A DNA stretch of 64,000 nucleotides from Myxococcus stipitatus (lineage in GTDB: Bacteria > Myxococcota > Myxococcia > Myxococcales > Myxococcaceae). How positions within the stretch are numbered: the first letter of the stretch is position 1; each line of letters starts with the position of its first letter. The stretch lies in assembly GCF_037414475.1 (NCBI RefSeq), contig NZ_CP147913.1, positions 6,818,001-6,882,000 of the forward strand, written 5' to 3'. Below the pieces are notes generated by a model that was given only the letters and a program-made list of their open reading frames with translations, searched no databases and was not told the origin of the DNA. Shown here one piece after another: positions 35,603 to 45,057 of this stretch. A program made the translations under genes and the position numbers.

Positions 35603-36478
35603 TCACCACTTGGAGCTGAAGGCTCGTACCACGATGCCCGCGTCGAGCGTCCACTCGTCGCGGAAGGAAAGCCCCGCGTCACCTCGCGCGTAGCCTCCCG
35701 CGAACCGCAGCGCGATGGGCTGGTCCGCCACCGCGACGAACACGCGCTCCAGGGCCGCGTCGGCGCGTGCGCGGAAGCGTGTCCCGCCGTCGAGGCCCAG
35801 GTTCCACCCGGCAAGTCCCGTCGCGCGCAGCGCCCACAGCCCGTCATCGCTCTCCAGCCCCAGGTCGACCATCAGCGAGGTGAAGGGAGACAACATGTGG
35901 CTCGTGCCATCGCGGGAGCGGCGCAGGGTGTGGCTCGCCGCCGGGCCGATGCCCAGCCAGGACCGGCCGGTCTCCGAACGCAAGGGGTCGACGAGGAGCC
36001 CCACGCGCCCGGTCTCCAGCGTCCATCCCGGGCCTTCCCACACGCGCCGCTGGAGGTGCGCCGCGCGCACCGCCACCGTCACGTCGAAAGGGAAGGGGAT
36101 GCGCACGGGCCGCGCGGTGGGCACCAGGATGAAGCCTTCCTCCAGGTGCCGTCGCAGCAGCCCGTCATACGCGACGAAGTCCAGTCCACGCCTGTCTCCG
36201 TCCCAGAGCTCCACCCCGAGGAGTCGATGGTTCGTGAACCACGGCGTGCCCTTGCTGTGGCTGCTGTACCCCGTGCGGATGCGGAGGCCCGCGCGCAGCG
36301 ACGCCCCCGTCGTTCCACTGCGCCCCGTCATGCCCGCGCCGACGAGCAGACCGTCTCCCGGGTCGAAGCAGATGGGATAGCCATCCCCCGGCGTGTCCTC
36401 GTGGGTGCAAGGTGACGTGGGGTGTGCTCCCGCCGCCGGGGCCGAGGCCAGGAGCAATGCGAGTCCGAGGGCGAGCAC
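35603..36478 (-). CDS. secreted protein of unknown function, probable outer-membrane beta-barrel
   Basis: 291 residues from GTG 36478. A signal peptide (about 1-18, ending AAGA) leads into alternating hydrophobic/polar strands ending in the aromatic W, a pattern expected of an outer-membrane barrel. Two cysteines (CTHEDTPGDGYPIC) are close after the signal. Not recognised as a known family. It starts 3 bp after the stop of the neighbouring gene at 36482, so the two are translationally coupled and probably work together. Confidence 0.75.
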   Translation of the reverse strand: MLALGLALLLASAPAAGAHPTSPCTHEDTPGDGYPICFDPGDGLLVGAGMTGRSGTTGASLRAGLRIRTGYSSHSKGTPWFTNHRLLGVELWDGDRRGLDFVAYDGLLRRHLEEGFILVPTARPVRIPFPFDVTVAVRAAHLQRRVWEGPGWTLETGRVGLLVDPLRSETGRSWLGIGPAASHTLRRSRDGTSHMLSPFTSLMVDLGLESDDGLWALRATGLAGWNLGLDGGTRFRARADAALERVFVAVADQPIALRFAGGYARGDAGLSFRDEWTLDAGIVVRAFSSKW

Positions 36479-36481
36479 GGC

Positions 36482-37717
36482 CTAGTTCCGTGCCTGGTCG
36501 GCCATGGGGGCGGTGCGGCGCGCGGGGGCCCACAGCGAGAAGCGCAAGCCCGCGGAGGCGGACCATTCCCAGCGCGGGGGCAGGTTGGGGATGTCGTTGC
36601 GCCACGAGCCGCGAGCATCCGCCACGAGGCTCAGCGGCTGGTCATTGATGGCCAGCAGGATGAGCTCATACCCCGCGGAGAGCTTCAGCCGCTCCGGGCG
36701 CAGCGGACGCCCTTCCACCTCGCGCGACAAGAGCAGCTTCTCCGCCTCCACGCCGAAGCGCAGGTGATGGAACCCGTCCCGGTCCAGCGTCAGGTCGCCT
36801 TCGAGCACCGCGCCCGGTACGAGCATGGCGACGCCGTTCTTGTAGTCCCGCTCCGCCGACGGCCCCGCGCGCACCCGCACGAAGGACACCAGGTCCTTCG
36901 AGTGCCACAGGTCCAGCGTGGCGTGCACGGTGCCCCAGGTGAGGAAGCCTCCCTCGAGTCCTCCGCGCTCCAGCTCCTCCACGCGCAGCACTTCAATCCA
37001 GGTCCCCACGTTGAGGCTGACGTCATGACGGCGCGGCTTGCCCACGAATGTCGTCACGCGAAACAGCGGCTCATCGCGCTCGACGCTGAAGTCGTACTGG
37101 AACAGGGACATGTCGACCGACGGCTCTCCCAGGAACAGCTCCGCCTCCAGCATCCGCATGCGGTGCAGCCGCTTCTCGCTGGGGAACTCCAGTGAGATTC
37201 CGAAGTCCAGGCGCACGCGGTTCTCCAGCACCTTGGCCGGGGTCTGCAGCGGACTCCATGCGCCTCCAAGCCAGATGCGGCGGTGCAGGTCGAAGTTGAA
37301 CTGCATCACCCGGCCGCGCTCGTCGCGGTACCAACCCGGGGGCGCGTCCGCGATGGAGGGCTCCATCTGGTACGTCTTCAGCGAGTCTCCCGGCACGGGC
37401 GCGTGAATCTCGCTGACACATGTCCGCACCCGCTCCAACAGGCGCTCGGTCTCCGTTCCATCCGGGGCCAGTTCATGACTGGGGGTGATGAGACAGGTGC
37501 GTGTCTCGTGGTCGCACTGTGCCCGCCACCTCCCCGAGGGGACCTCCTTCGTCGGGGCGAACTCGAGGCACACCACGGGGCGCTCGGCGTCCTGCACGGG
37601 CAGCGGGTTCCTGGCGGACTGAAGGACGAGCGCGGGAGGGGAATGGGGGGTGAGGTCGGGGGCCTCCACCTGCCCGAAAAGCAGAGCACAACTCAGGGTC
37701 ACCGCCGAGACGAGCAT
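36482..37717 (-). CDS. secreted protein of unknown function, partner of the 35603 gene
   Basis: 411 residues with a short signal peptide (about 1-19). The first 130 residues are soluble-looking with paired cysteines; the remainder (from about NFDLHRRIWLGG) is rich in amphipathic strands such as RLKLSAGYELILLAI and ends close to an aromatic-rich strand, so a barrel domain is plausible. The family is not recognised. It is first in a minus-strand set with the putative barrel at 35603-36478. Confidence 0.75.
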   Translation of the reverse strand: MLVSAVTLSCALLFGQVEAPDLTPHSPPALVLQSARNPLPVQDAERPVVCLEFAPTKEVPSGRWRAQCDHETRTCLITPSHELAPDGTETERLLERVRTCVSEIHAPVPGDSLKTYQMEPSIADAPPGWYRDERGRVMQFNFDLHRRIWLGGAWSPLQTPAKVLENRVRLDFGISLEFPSEKRLHRMRMLEAELFLGEPSVDMSLFQYDFSVERDEPLFRVTTFVGKPRRHDVSLNVGTWIEVLRVEELERGGLEGGFLTWGTVHATLDLWHSKDLVSFVRVRAGPSAERDYKNGVAMLVPGAVLEGDLTLDRDGFHHLRFGVEAEKLLLSREVEGRPLRPERLKLSAGYELILLAINDQPLSLVADARGSWRNDIPNLPPRWEWSASAGLRFSLWAPARRTAPMADQARN

Positions 37718-37954
37718 GAAGCCTCCGAAACCGGACGGAAGGCTGCCCCTTCAAGGCCCGTGCCCTTGGCCGCCGAGGGGGCTCGCTCATGTGTGCCTCC
37801 CCTCTTCGTGCAGCCTCTTGCACAATGGTGCGCACGCCGCCGCACGGGGGACCTCCGGCGGAGGTCGACCCGAGGGGGAGGCGGGGATATAAGGCCGCGT
37901 CCTGCCCGAGATGCGCAGGCAACCGCCCGATACGATTCAAGGAGCCCATCACCC

Positions 37955-40264
37955 GTGGCGAGCGACGGCGAACAGCAGGAACAGCAGCGCGAGCAGACCT
38001 TCGCCGAGGCGGTCCTCGGCAAGGAGACCTTCTCGGCTCGGTGGATGCAACGGTGGGTGGCGCTGCCGGACAGCGCTCGGGTGGTGACGGCCACGGCCTT
38101 CTTCGCGGCCTTGCTCTTCCTCCCATACCTGGGCGCGGTGGGGCTCTGGGACTGCTGGGAGACACACTACGGCGAAGTGGCGCGGAGCATGATTGTCCGC
38201 CGCGACTACGTGTTCCCCTACTGGGAGAACGCGTGGTTCTTCTCCAAGCCTCCGCTCACCATGTGGATGCAGGCGCTGGGCATGCAGGTGGTGGGCACCG
38301 TGCGCGCGGGCGACAAGCTGGGCCTGTACACCGAGTGGGGCATGCGCGTGCCCTTCGCGCTCCTGAGCATCACCGCGGTGGCGCTGTTGTCGCTGGCGGT
38401 GTCTCGCGTGGTGAGCCGCCGCGCGGGCCTGGCGACGGGCTTCGTGCTGGCCACCATGCCGCTGTACTTCCTGCTCACCCGCCAGACGGTGACGGACACC
38501 CCGTTCGTCACCACGTTCGTCTGCGCGATGGCGTGTGCGTTCATCGGCCAGCTCGATGACACGACCAAGCACCGCGCCGCGTGGTGGTACGGCTTCTATG
38601 TCTTCGCGGGCCTGTCCACGCTGGCCAAGGGCCTGTTGGGCGTGGGGCTTCCCGCCGTCATCCTGGTGCTCTACGCGGCCCTGGCCGTCATCCCGTGGGA
38701 TGGGCCGAGCCTCGATGCGCACCTGCGCTGGCTGATGGACGGCGGCTTCCGCAAGGACGTGCGCGAGGGCCGTCAGCCCATGCCCGTGCTGTGGGCGCAG
38801 ATGTACCGGATGAAGCTGGGCTCGGGCATCCTCGTGTTCTTCGCGGTGGCGGCGCCCTGGTACGTCGTGATGACGCTCTTCAAGGGGGTCGACGACGAGG
38901 GCAAGCTCTTCTGGTACCGCTTCTTCGTCCACGACCACCTCAACCGCCTCACGGCGGGCGTGTACACGACGACGCCGGGTGGCACGTTCATCTACTTCAT
39001 CGAGCAGGGCGGCTTCGGCATCTTCCCCTGGGTGGCGCTGTTGCCAGGGGCCTTCGCCATCGTCGCGCGGCTGAAGCTGCGTTCACGCAACAAGGCGGAC
39101 CACCTGGCGCTGCTCGCCACGGTGTGGGTGGCCTTCGCTTTCTGGCTGCTGGCCTCCAGCGCCACCAAGTTCCACCACTACGTCTTCCCGGTGCTGCCGG
39201 GCCTGGCCGTCCTCATCGCGCTGTTCATCGACCGGCTGTGGGAGGAGGGGGTCTCCGCGCACGCGGTGAGCCTCATCTTCGGGCTCGTCCTCTTCGCCCT
39301 CGTGGGCAAGGACCTGGCGGAGAACCCGAAGAACTTCACCGACCTGTTCGTCTTCAACTACGAGCGCCCCTATCCGCAGGACCTGGTCACCAAGCCCATC
39401 GCGTTCTTCTCTCGCGCGCTGTGGACCGGTGACCTCGTCACGCTGGTGCTGCTGGCCTTCGGCGTCTACCTGTCCTTCGAGGCGTTCTCCCCGAAGACGC
39501 GCGAGAAGGTGACGCCGACCTCTCGCGCGGTGGCGGTGCTGATGCTCCTGGGCGGCCTGGCCACGCTGGCCGCGGTGACGTCCGGCGCGAAGGTGTCCGC
39601 CACGGGCCTGATGGGCGTGGCGGTGGCGCTGGTGGGTGGCTACCTCGGCTGGCAGTCGCTCCAGACGAAGACGGAGGGGCGCGCGTCGCTCCAGACGCTG
39701 GCCGCCGCGCTGGCGCTCGCGGGCGTGGTGCTGGCGGTGCGTGGCTTCAAGAACCCGGTGGGCGAGGACTCGCTGCTGCGTTCGCTGTCGGAGCCCGTCA
39801 ACGTCAAGGGCGCGATGGGCTTCGTCTTCGCGGTGGCGGGCGCCATGGCCGTGGTGGCGACGCTGATGCGCGCGCGGGTGATGCTGTTCGGCACGTTCTG
39901 GATGCTGGCCGCGAGCTTCGCGCTCTGGTTCAACTGGAACCACTGGGTGGACCTGTCCCACCACTGGACGCAGCGAGACCTCTTCTGGCGCTACTATGAC
40001 CAGCGCAAGGAGGGCGAGCCCATCATCGCGTACCTGATGAACTGGCGCGGCGAGACGCTCTACTCCAGCAACACCGTGGAGCAGTACCGGGGCGGTGACT
40101 ACAACGCGAAGCTGCGCTCGGCCGTCGCGCGGCCCGGGCGCGAGTGGGTGCTGGCCGAGCAGAAGATGCTCAATACGCTGCGCAACGCGGTGGGGCCAGA
40201 CAAGGTCGTCACGCCCGTCGACCGCGACATCAACAACAAGTTCGTCCTGGTGACCATCGATTGA
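37955..40264 (+). CDS. glycosyltransferase family 39 (ArnT/PMT-like) membrane protein
   Basis: 769 residues with at least twelve TM segments. After the first TM is the family's acidic motif DCWETHYGEVARSM, followed by VFPYWENAWFFSKPPLTMW, the layout of lipid-linked sugar-dependent transferases such as ArnT. GT39 enzymes move a sugar from a polyprenyl phosphate donor to lipid A, protein or another acceptor in the periplasm. I place the start at GTG 37955 with GGAG upstream; the frame is open further 5' but lacks membrane-protein features there. Its stop overlaps the TTG of an ABC ATPase gene. Confidence 0.88.
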   Translation: MASDGEQQEQQREQTFAEAVLGKETFSARWMQRWVALPDSARVVTATAFFAALLFLPYLGAVGLWDCWETHYGEVARSMIVRRDYVFPYWENAWFFSKPPLTMWMQALGMQVVGTVRAGDKLGLYTEWGMRVPFALLSITAVALLSLAVSRVVSRRAGLATGFVLATMPLYFLLTRQTVTDTPFVTTFVCAMACAFIGQLDDTTKHRAAWWYGFYVFAGLSTLAKGLLGVGLPAVILVLYAALAVIPWDGPSLDAHLRWLMDGGFRKDVREGRQPMPVLWAQMYRMKLGSGILVFFAVAAPWYVVMTLFKGVDDEGKLFWYRFFVHDHLNRLTAGVYTTTPGGTFIYFIEQGGFGIFPWVALLPGAFAIVARLKLRSRNKADHLALLATVWVAFAFWLLASSATKFHHYVFPVLPGLAVLIALFIDRLWEEGVSAHAVSLIFGLVLFALVGKDLAENPKNFTDLFVFNYERPYPQDLVTKPIAFFSRALWTGDLVTLVLLAFGVYLSFEAFSPKTREKVTPTSRAVAVLMLLGGLATLAAVTSGAKVSATGLMGVAVALVGGYLGWQSLQTKTEGRASLQTLAAALALAGVVLAVRGFKNPVGEDSLLRSLSEPVNVKGAMGFVFAVAGAMAVVATLMRARVMLFGTFWMLAASFALWFNWNHWVDLSHHWTQRDLFWRYYDQRKEGEPIIAYLMNWRGETLYSSNTVEQYRGGDYNAKLRSAVARPGREWVLAEQKMLNTLRNAVGPDKVVTPVDRDINNKFVLVTID

Positions 40265-41178
40265 GCGGAATCGACGTTCAGGGATTGGGCAAGCGCTTTG
40301 GAAGCCGCGTCGCGGTGGAGGGCTTGTCCTTCCACGTGCGGCCCGGTGAGGTGTTCGGCCTGCTGGGGCCCAATGGCGCCGGGAAGACGACGACGGTGCG
40401 CATGCTCACCGGTCTGCTGCGCCCCAGCGAGGGCGAGGCGACCGTGTGGGGCCACCGGGTGGACCGCGACGGCGAGTCGCTGCGCAAGGTGGTGGGGCTG
40501 CTGACGGAGCAGCCCGGCCTCTACGACCGGCTCTCCGCGCGGGAGAACCTGCGCTTCTTCATGAAGCTGCATGAGCTGGACGAGCCCAAGGTCTGGCCTC
40601 GCATCCGGCACTATCTTGACCGCTTCGGGCTGGCGGACCGAGAGCTGGACCCGGTGGGCGGCTTCTCCAAGGGCATGCGGCAGAAGCTCGCCATCGTCCG
40701 CACGCTGGTCCACGACCCGCGCGTCATCTTCCTGGATGAACCCACCAGCGGCCTGGACCCCGAGTCCGCCCGCACGGTGCGCGACGCGGTGGCGGAGCTG
40801 GCGTCCGAGGGGCGCACCATCGTCCTGTGCTCGCACAACCTCGCGGAGGTGGAGCGGCTGTGTGAGCGGGTGGCGGTGGTGAAGCGCCGGCTGCTGCTCA
40901 TGGGGCCGGTGCGCGAGCTGCGGCGCGCGGGCCAGTCGCTGGATGTCCGCGTGGATGGGGAGGCGGAGCGCTTCCGCAATGCGCTTGCGTCCTTGCCCTT
41001 CGCGCCCAACGTGCTGGCGGAGGGAATGCGGCTGCGCGTCATGCTGGAGGACGACTCCCACGCGCCGGACGTGCTGGCGTGTCTGGTGGGGGCGGGGGCG
41101 CGTGTCCACAGCGCGGTGCCCGCCCAGCGTCCGCTGGAAGAGGTGTACCTGGACCTGCTTCGCGAAGGGGGGGCATAG
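40261..41178 (+). CDS. ABC transporter ATP-binding protein (ABC-2 type exporter)
   Basis: 305 residues from TTG 40261 overlapping the GT39 stop (TTGA). It has Walker A GPNGAGKTTT (about 38-47), a Q-loop region LTEQPGLYDRL, the signature GFSKGMRQKLAI, Walker B VIFLDEPTSGLD and the H-loop SHN. The C-terminal 80 residues are the usual regulatory extension. It powers the permease encoded next; substrate unknown. Confidence 0.93.
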   Translation: MSGIDVQGLGKRFGSRVAVEGLSFHVRPGEVFGLLGPNGAGKTTTVRMLTGLLRPSEGEATVWGHRVDRDGESLRKVVGLLTEQPGLYDRLSARENLRFFMKLHELDEPKVWPRIRHYLDRFGLADRELDPVGGFSKGMRQKLAIVRTLVHDPRVIFLDEPTSGLDPESARTVRDAVAELASEGRTIVLCSHNLAEVERLCERVAVVKRRLLLMGPVRELRRAGQSLDVRVDGEAERFRNALASLPFAPNVLAEGMRLRVMLEDDSHAPDVLACLVGAGARVHSAVPAQRPLEEVYLDLLREGGA

Positions 41179-41180
41179 CC

Positions 41181-41981
41181 GTGGCCTTTCGTCCTCGCAG
41201 GGCGTTGGCGGTGTTCTGGAAGGACTTCCTGGACCTGCGCAAGAACGTGGGGCTGCTGGTCTCCATGGCGGTGTTGCCGTCCGTCATGGTGGCGGTGCCC
41301 ATCGGTGTCGTGTGGACGTACGTCAACACGCCCTACCAGGCGGACCTGCGCAGCGTGGCGCAGTTCTATGACCCCTCGTTGCCGCTGGGCGCGAGCGCCG
41401 GGCGCTTCCTCATCGACAAGACGCTGACCGACTGGTTCGGCCTGTTCCTGGTGATGCCCATCTTCGTCCCCATCCTCATCTCCTCGCAGAGCGTCGCGGG
41501 CGAGAAGGAGCGGCGGACGCTGGAGCCGCTGTTGGCCTCGCCCCTGACGGCCGCGGAGCTGGTGGCGGGCAAGAGCCTGGCGTCGCTGGTTCCCGCGGTG
41601 CTCATCACCTGGGTGGCCTTCATCTTCTTCTGCGTGGGCGTGGACATCGTGGCGTGGCCGCTGGTGAAGGGGCCGCTGATGCCCAACGCGCTGTGGACGT
41701 TCGGCGTGCTGGTGATTGCGCCCCTGTTCGCCTTCTTCGGCAACGGCGTCGCGGTGCTCATCTCCGCGCGGGTGAGCGAGGCGCGCATGGCGCAGCAGAT
41801 TTCCGCGCTGGTCGTGCTGCCGTTGGTGGGAATGGTGGGAGGCCAGGTGGCCGGCGTCCTCAAGGCGGGGTTCGCCTACTACGCCCTCCAGGGCGCGGTG
41901 GTGCTCGTCCTGGACCTCTTCCTGTTGTGGGCCAGCATCCGCCTCCTGGACCGCGAGCGCCTGGTCAGCCGCTGGGGCTGA
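41181..41981 (+). CDS. ABC-2 type transporter permease
   Basis: 266 residues with six predicted TM segments and the typical sequence SVAGEKERRTLEPLLASPLTAAELVAGKSLASL of ABC-2 permeases, next to a long first periplasmic loop. The GTG start follows the ATPase stop by 2 bp. Co-transcription with a GT39 enzyme suggests export of an envelope component, but that is inference. Confidence 0.9.
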   Translation: MAFRPRRALAVFWKDFLDLRKNVGLLVSMAVLPSVMVAVPIGVVWTYVNTPYQADLRSVAQFYDPSLPLGASAGRFLIDKTLTDWFGLFLVMPIFVPILISSQSVAGEKERRTLEPLLASPLTAAELVAGKSLASLVPAVLITWVAFIFFCVGVDIVAWPLVKGPLMPNALWTFGVLVIAPLFAFFGNGVAVLISARVSEARMAQQISALVVLPLVGMVGGQVAGVLKAGFAYYALQGAVVLVLDLFLLWASIRLLDRERLVSRWG

Positions 41982-42199
41982 GCGCCGGAGCGCGTCACGG
42001 CGGTGCTCCCGCCTGTTCACCCGGCAGGCGTCCTGGCGGGCGAGCGGCTAGGCAATAGCCAGTGAAACTGGCATGTTGCAGGGACGGCTTCGGGGGGAAA
42101 GCGGGCGCGCTTTCGCCGCGGACGCCATGTTCTTAAGAGGGTCGGGTGGTGGCGGCGATTTGCCGGCCGCCATGGCGGCCACGGAGGCGCTGACTAGCA

Positions 42200-43252
42200 A
42201 TGGGTATCTTCGACACCATCAAGGGTGAGGCGAAGCGCAACTTCATCGCCCGCGCGGACACGGCGAAGGGTCAAATCATCTACAAGTATCCGGAGAACAA
42301 CATCCGGATGCTCACCCAGCTGACCGTCGACGCCGATGAGGTCGCCCTCTTCGTCAAGGACGGCAAGGTGGAGGGCAAGCTGGGGCCCGGCCGCCACCAG
42401 CTCGACTCGAACAACATCCCCTTCCTCTCTCGCTTCATCGAGAAGTTCACCGGCGGCAACCTCTTCATCACCGAGGTCTACTTCGTCTCCGTCCGCGAGT
42501 TCGCGGGCGTGAAGTTCGGGGGGCCCATCGGTGACGTGAGGGACCCGGAGACGGGCCTGGGCATCGGCACCATGGTGTATGGCGACTTCTCCATCCGGGT
42601 GACGGACCCGGAGAAGCTCGTCGTGGGCCTGGTGGGCATGGGCCGCTCCAACAACGAGGAGCTGCTGGGCTGGTTCAAGAACCAGGTGCTCAAGGTGACG
42701 CGGGACCGCATCGCCGAGCTGCTGGTGAAGAAGCGCTGGCCGCTGCTCGACGTGACGAGCGGCGCGTACACGGAGGAAATCGAGACGGAGGTCATCTCCG
42801 GCCTGAAGCCTCACGTGGACGACTACGGGCTCACCGTGGTGCGCATGGGCAACTTCCACGTCAGCATCAAGGAGGAGGACGAGGCGACGCTGAAGAAGCT
42901 GTCCAAGGACGTGGCCTACTCGCGGCTGGCTGGAGGCTTCCAGCAGTACGCCCAGGGGCAGGCGATGCTCGGCGCGGCCGAGGGCATGGCCAAGGGCGGC
43001 GACGGTTCCGGCAACGCGCTGGGCGGCATGGGCATGGGCATGGGCTTCGGAATGGCCCAGCAGTTCATGAACATGAACAATCAGCAGCAGCAACAGCAGC
43101 AGCGTCCCCCGGAGCCCGCTCCCCAGGCGGCTGCCGCCGACACGCGCAGCCCCGCGCAGCGCCTGAAGGAAATCAAGGAGCTGAAGGACGCGGGCGTCCT
43201 CTCGGATGACGAGTACAACGCCAAGCGCGCGGAGCTGATGAAGCTCCTGTAG
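42200..43252 (+). CDS. SPFH/band-7-like protein with C-terminal SHOCT-like domain
   Basis: 350 residues. The body (about 15-250) resembles SPFH-family proteins of the YdjI/virion-core-like type (PENNIRMLTQLTVDADEVALFVKDGKV, then ADVKFG-like segments). It is followed by a Gly/Met-rich stretch, a Q-run (about seven glutamines at 43081-43105) and a C-terminal SHOCT motif (RLKEIKELKDAGVLSDDEYNAKRAELMKLL). No TM segment or signal is evident. Relatives oligomerise at membranes or phage-shock-like assemblies; the precise role is unknown. Confidence 0.82.
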   Translation: MGIFDTIKGEAKRNFIARADTAKGQIIYKYPENNIRMLTQLTVDADEVALFVKDGKVEGKLGPGRHQLDSNNIPFLSRFIEKFTGGNLFITEVYFVSVREFAGVKFGGPIGDVRDPETGLGIGTMVYGDFSIRVTDPEKLVVGLVGMGRSNNEELLGWFKNQVLKVTRDRIAELLVKKRWPLLDVTSGAYTEEIETEVISGLKPHVDDYGLTVVRMGNFHVSIKEEDEATLKKLSKDVAYSRLAGGFQQYAQGQAMLGAAEGMAKGGDGSGNALGGMGMGMGFGMAQQFMNMNNQQQQQQQRPPEPAPQAAAADTRSPAQRLKEIKELKDAGVLSDDEYNAKRAELMKLL

Positions 43253-43272
43253 TCCCCGCGCTCTTCGCGGCG

Positions 43273-43320
43273 CACGAAGCCAGGGCCTCCGTCCTCACCG
43301 GGCGGAGGCCCTTCGTGTTT
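43273..43320. terminator. bidirectional intrinsic terminator
   Basis: CACGAAG (43273-43279) and GGGCCTCCG pair with CGGAGGCCC and CTTCGTG (to 43317), followed by TTT. It lies exactly between the convergent SPFH gene and the peptidase gene whose stop begins at 43321. Confidence 0.85.
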
Positions 43321-45039
43321 CTAGGGGGCCGGTGCCGGGGCGGGAGTCTCCGTGACACCCTCCGGGCCCGGAGCCGGGATGGGGAGAGGCTCCTCGCCCT
43401 GCATCTCCAGGCGGATGGGGACCTGGAGCGTGGTGCCCAGCCGCAGGAGCAGCACGTCCGGCTCGATGCCCTTCTCTCCGATGGCATTCGCCACCTCGCG
43501 CGCGGACAGCGCGTTGCCCCGGGCCCAGAGGTCCTTGAGGAATTCGCCCGACTGCGGCGCGTGCCACCATGACGGGCCGAAGCGCGCCTTGAGCTGGGCC
43601 TGGAGCTGGCCCGCGAGGAACCACGCGCGGAAGCTGTCCGCGGACTGGAAGAAGTCCTCCTGGTCCACGAGGTAGCGCTCCGTGTCCTCGTTCGTCATGG
43701 GGATGTCGTCGGTGCGCGACATGACCTCGCGGTAGAGCGCCTTGGGGTCCACCTCCGTGGGGTGGCGGTGCAGCTCCAGCTGGTACAGCAGGCGCCCGGC
43801 GGCGCGGCGGATGAGGTACAGCTTGTGCGCGCTGGAGGTCGCCAGGAACTTCGCGCGCTGCTCACCGCTGACGCCCGCGTGCTCCTCCAGCCACACCGGG
43901 TCCTCGAGCAGGTCCTCGAAGAGCGACGAGTACGCCTCGCCCACCGTGGGGTTGCCCAGCCGGGCCAGTTCGAAGCGCTTCTCCTGCGTGAAGGCCAGGT
44001 GCAGCGCATGCCCGAACTCGTGCAGCACACGCGCCTGGTGCAGCACACCGGAGCCCGGCTTGAAGGACACTCGCACGTCGTCGGGCACACGCACCGCCAA
44101 GGCGAGCGGCCGGGTGTTCTTGCGAGGCAGGTCCCTGGAATCAATCTGCACGTTCGTCTGGACGGACAGGTCCAGGTTCATCCCCGCGAGGGTCGCCTGG
44201 GCCTTGGCGAGCGACTCGCCCTTGGGGAAGGCATCCTCCACCTCGCGCGCTCGGAACAGCCGGGGGATGTCCGCGCGGGTGATGTCCTTGAAGGGGACTC
44301 CCAGCTCGCGCTGCGCCAGCCGCTCCATCACCACGCGGTACGGCGCCTGCGTGGCCTGGAGAATCTCCTCCGCCAGCACGCTCAATTGGGCCAGGTCCGC
44401 CTGGCGCAGCTCGCCGCCGAACGATTCGTAGGAGGCGAAGCCCAGCTCCTTCACCAGCTCCTCGGCGCGCACCTCCTTGCGGCGCAGCGTCTGGTTGAGC
44501 CGCTCCAGCGCGGGCGTGGCCGCGGAGTAGAGGGCCTTGCGGCGCGCCGCGCTCCGCTCGTTGGCGAGCAGGCGCTCCAAATCCCTGTATCGCAGCTCCC
44601 GGCCCTCCACCGTGAAGGTGAGCGAGGCCTCCAGGTTGGCGGAGGCGTCGTTGTATTCAGCCAACGCGTGCGACAGGTACTCGCCCGCGAAGTGGGAGTG
44701 CAGGGCGGTGAGGGCTCGCACCTCGCGCGGGTCCTTCGTGAGTTGCCGCAGCCGGTCCACCTTGCGGATGTTGTCGAGGGTGAAGAGGTCCTCCTGCCCC
44801 GCGTATGTCCCGGAGACGTCCACGTGACGCCCTTCCGTCCAGAACACCCAGACGAGCTGGTGCTGGGCCTCCAGCAGTGCCTCGGCGCGGGAGGCAAGCG
44901 AGCGCACGTCCGCCGTCAGCCGTTCCGCCTCGGTGGGGGGCGGCGGCAAGGGGGCCGCGGGAGGCGCTTTGTGGCAGGCGCCCAGGCAGCAGGCGACAGC
45001 GAGGAGCAGGGGAATCCTTGGGTGCATGTCGGGCCCCAT
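43321..45039 (-). CDS. M3-like zinc metallopeptidase lipoprotein
   Basis: 572 residues. A lipoprotein signal (hydrophobic stretch then LGAC, Cys near residue 22) is followed by a Pro-rich spacer. The peptidase domain contains the zinc motif HEFGHALH and upstream all-helical sequence as in oligoendopeptidase/M3-type enzymes. It probably degrades peptides in the periplasm or at the surface. ATG 45039 is chosen with a GGAAG site; ATG 45027 is an in-frame alternative that also keeps the lipobox. It diverges from epmA with only 18 bp between starts. Confidence 0.85.
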   Translation of the reverse strand: MGPDMHPRIPLLLAVACCLGACHKAPPAAPLPPPPTEAERLTADVRSLASRAEALLEAQHQLVWVFWTEGRHVDVSGTYAGQEDLFTLDNIRKVDRLRQLTKDPREVRALTALHSHFAGEYLSHALAEYNDASANLEASLTFTVEGRELRYRDLERLLANERSAARRKALYSAATPALERLNQTLRRKEVRAEELVKELGFASYESFGGELRQADLAQLSVLAEEILQATQAPYRVVMERLAQRELGVPFKDITRADIPRLFRAREVEDAFPKGESLAKAQATLAGMNLDLSVQTNVQIDSRDLPRKNTRPLALAVRVPDDVRVSFKPGSGVLHQARVLHEFGHALHLAFTQEKRFELARLGNPTVGEAYSSLFEDLLEDPVWLEEHAGVSGEQRAKFLATSSAHKLYLIRRAAGRLLYQLELHRHPTEVDPKALYREVMSRTDDIPMTNEDTERYLVDQEDFFQSADSFRAWFLAGQLQAQLKARFGPSWWHAPQSGEFLKDLWARGNALSAREVANAIGEKGIEPDVLLLRLGTTLQVPIRLEMQGEEPLPIPAPGPEGVTETPAPAPAP

Positions 45040-45057
45040 GTTACTTCCGCCTCGCGC

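Noticed and set aside
42065-42085. TGGCATGTTGCA considered as a sigma-54 promoter before the SPFH gene.
   Set aside because: The GG-to-GC distance is about 3 nt shorter than the required spacing.
43081-43105. CAG-rich run in the SPFH gene considered as a sequence artefact or unstable repeat of functional note.
   Set aside because: It is in frame and short (about seven glutamines), an ordinary low-complexity linker.
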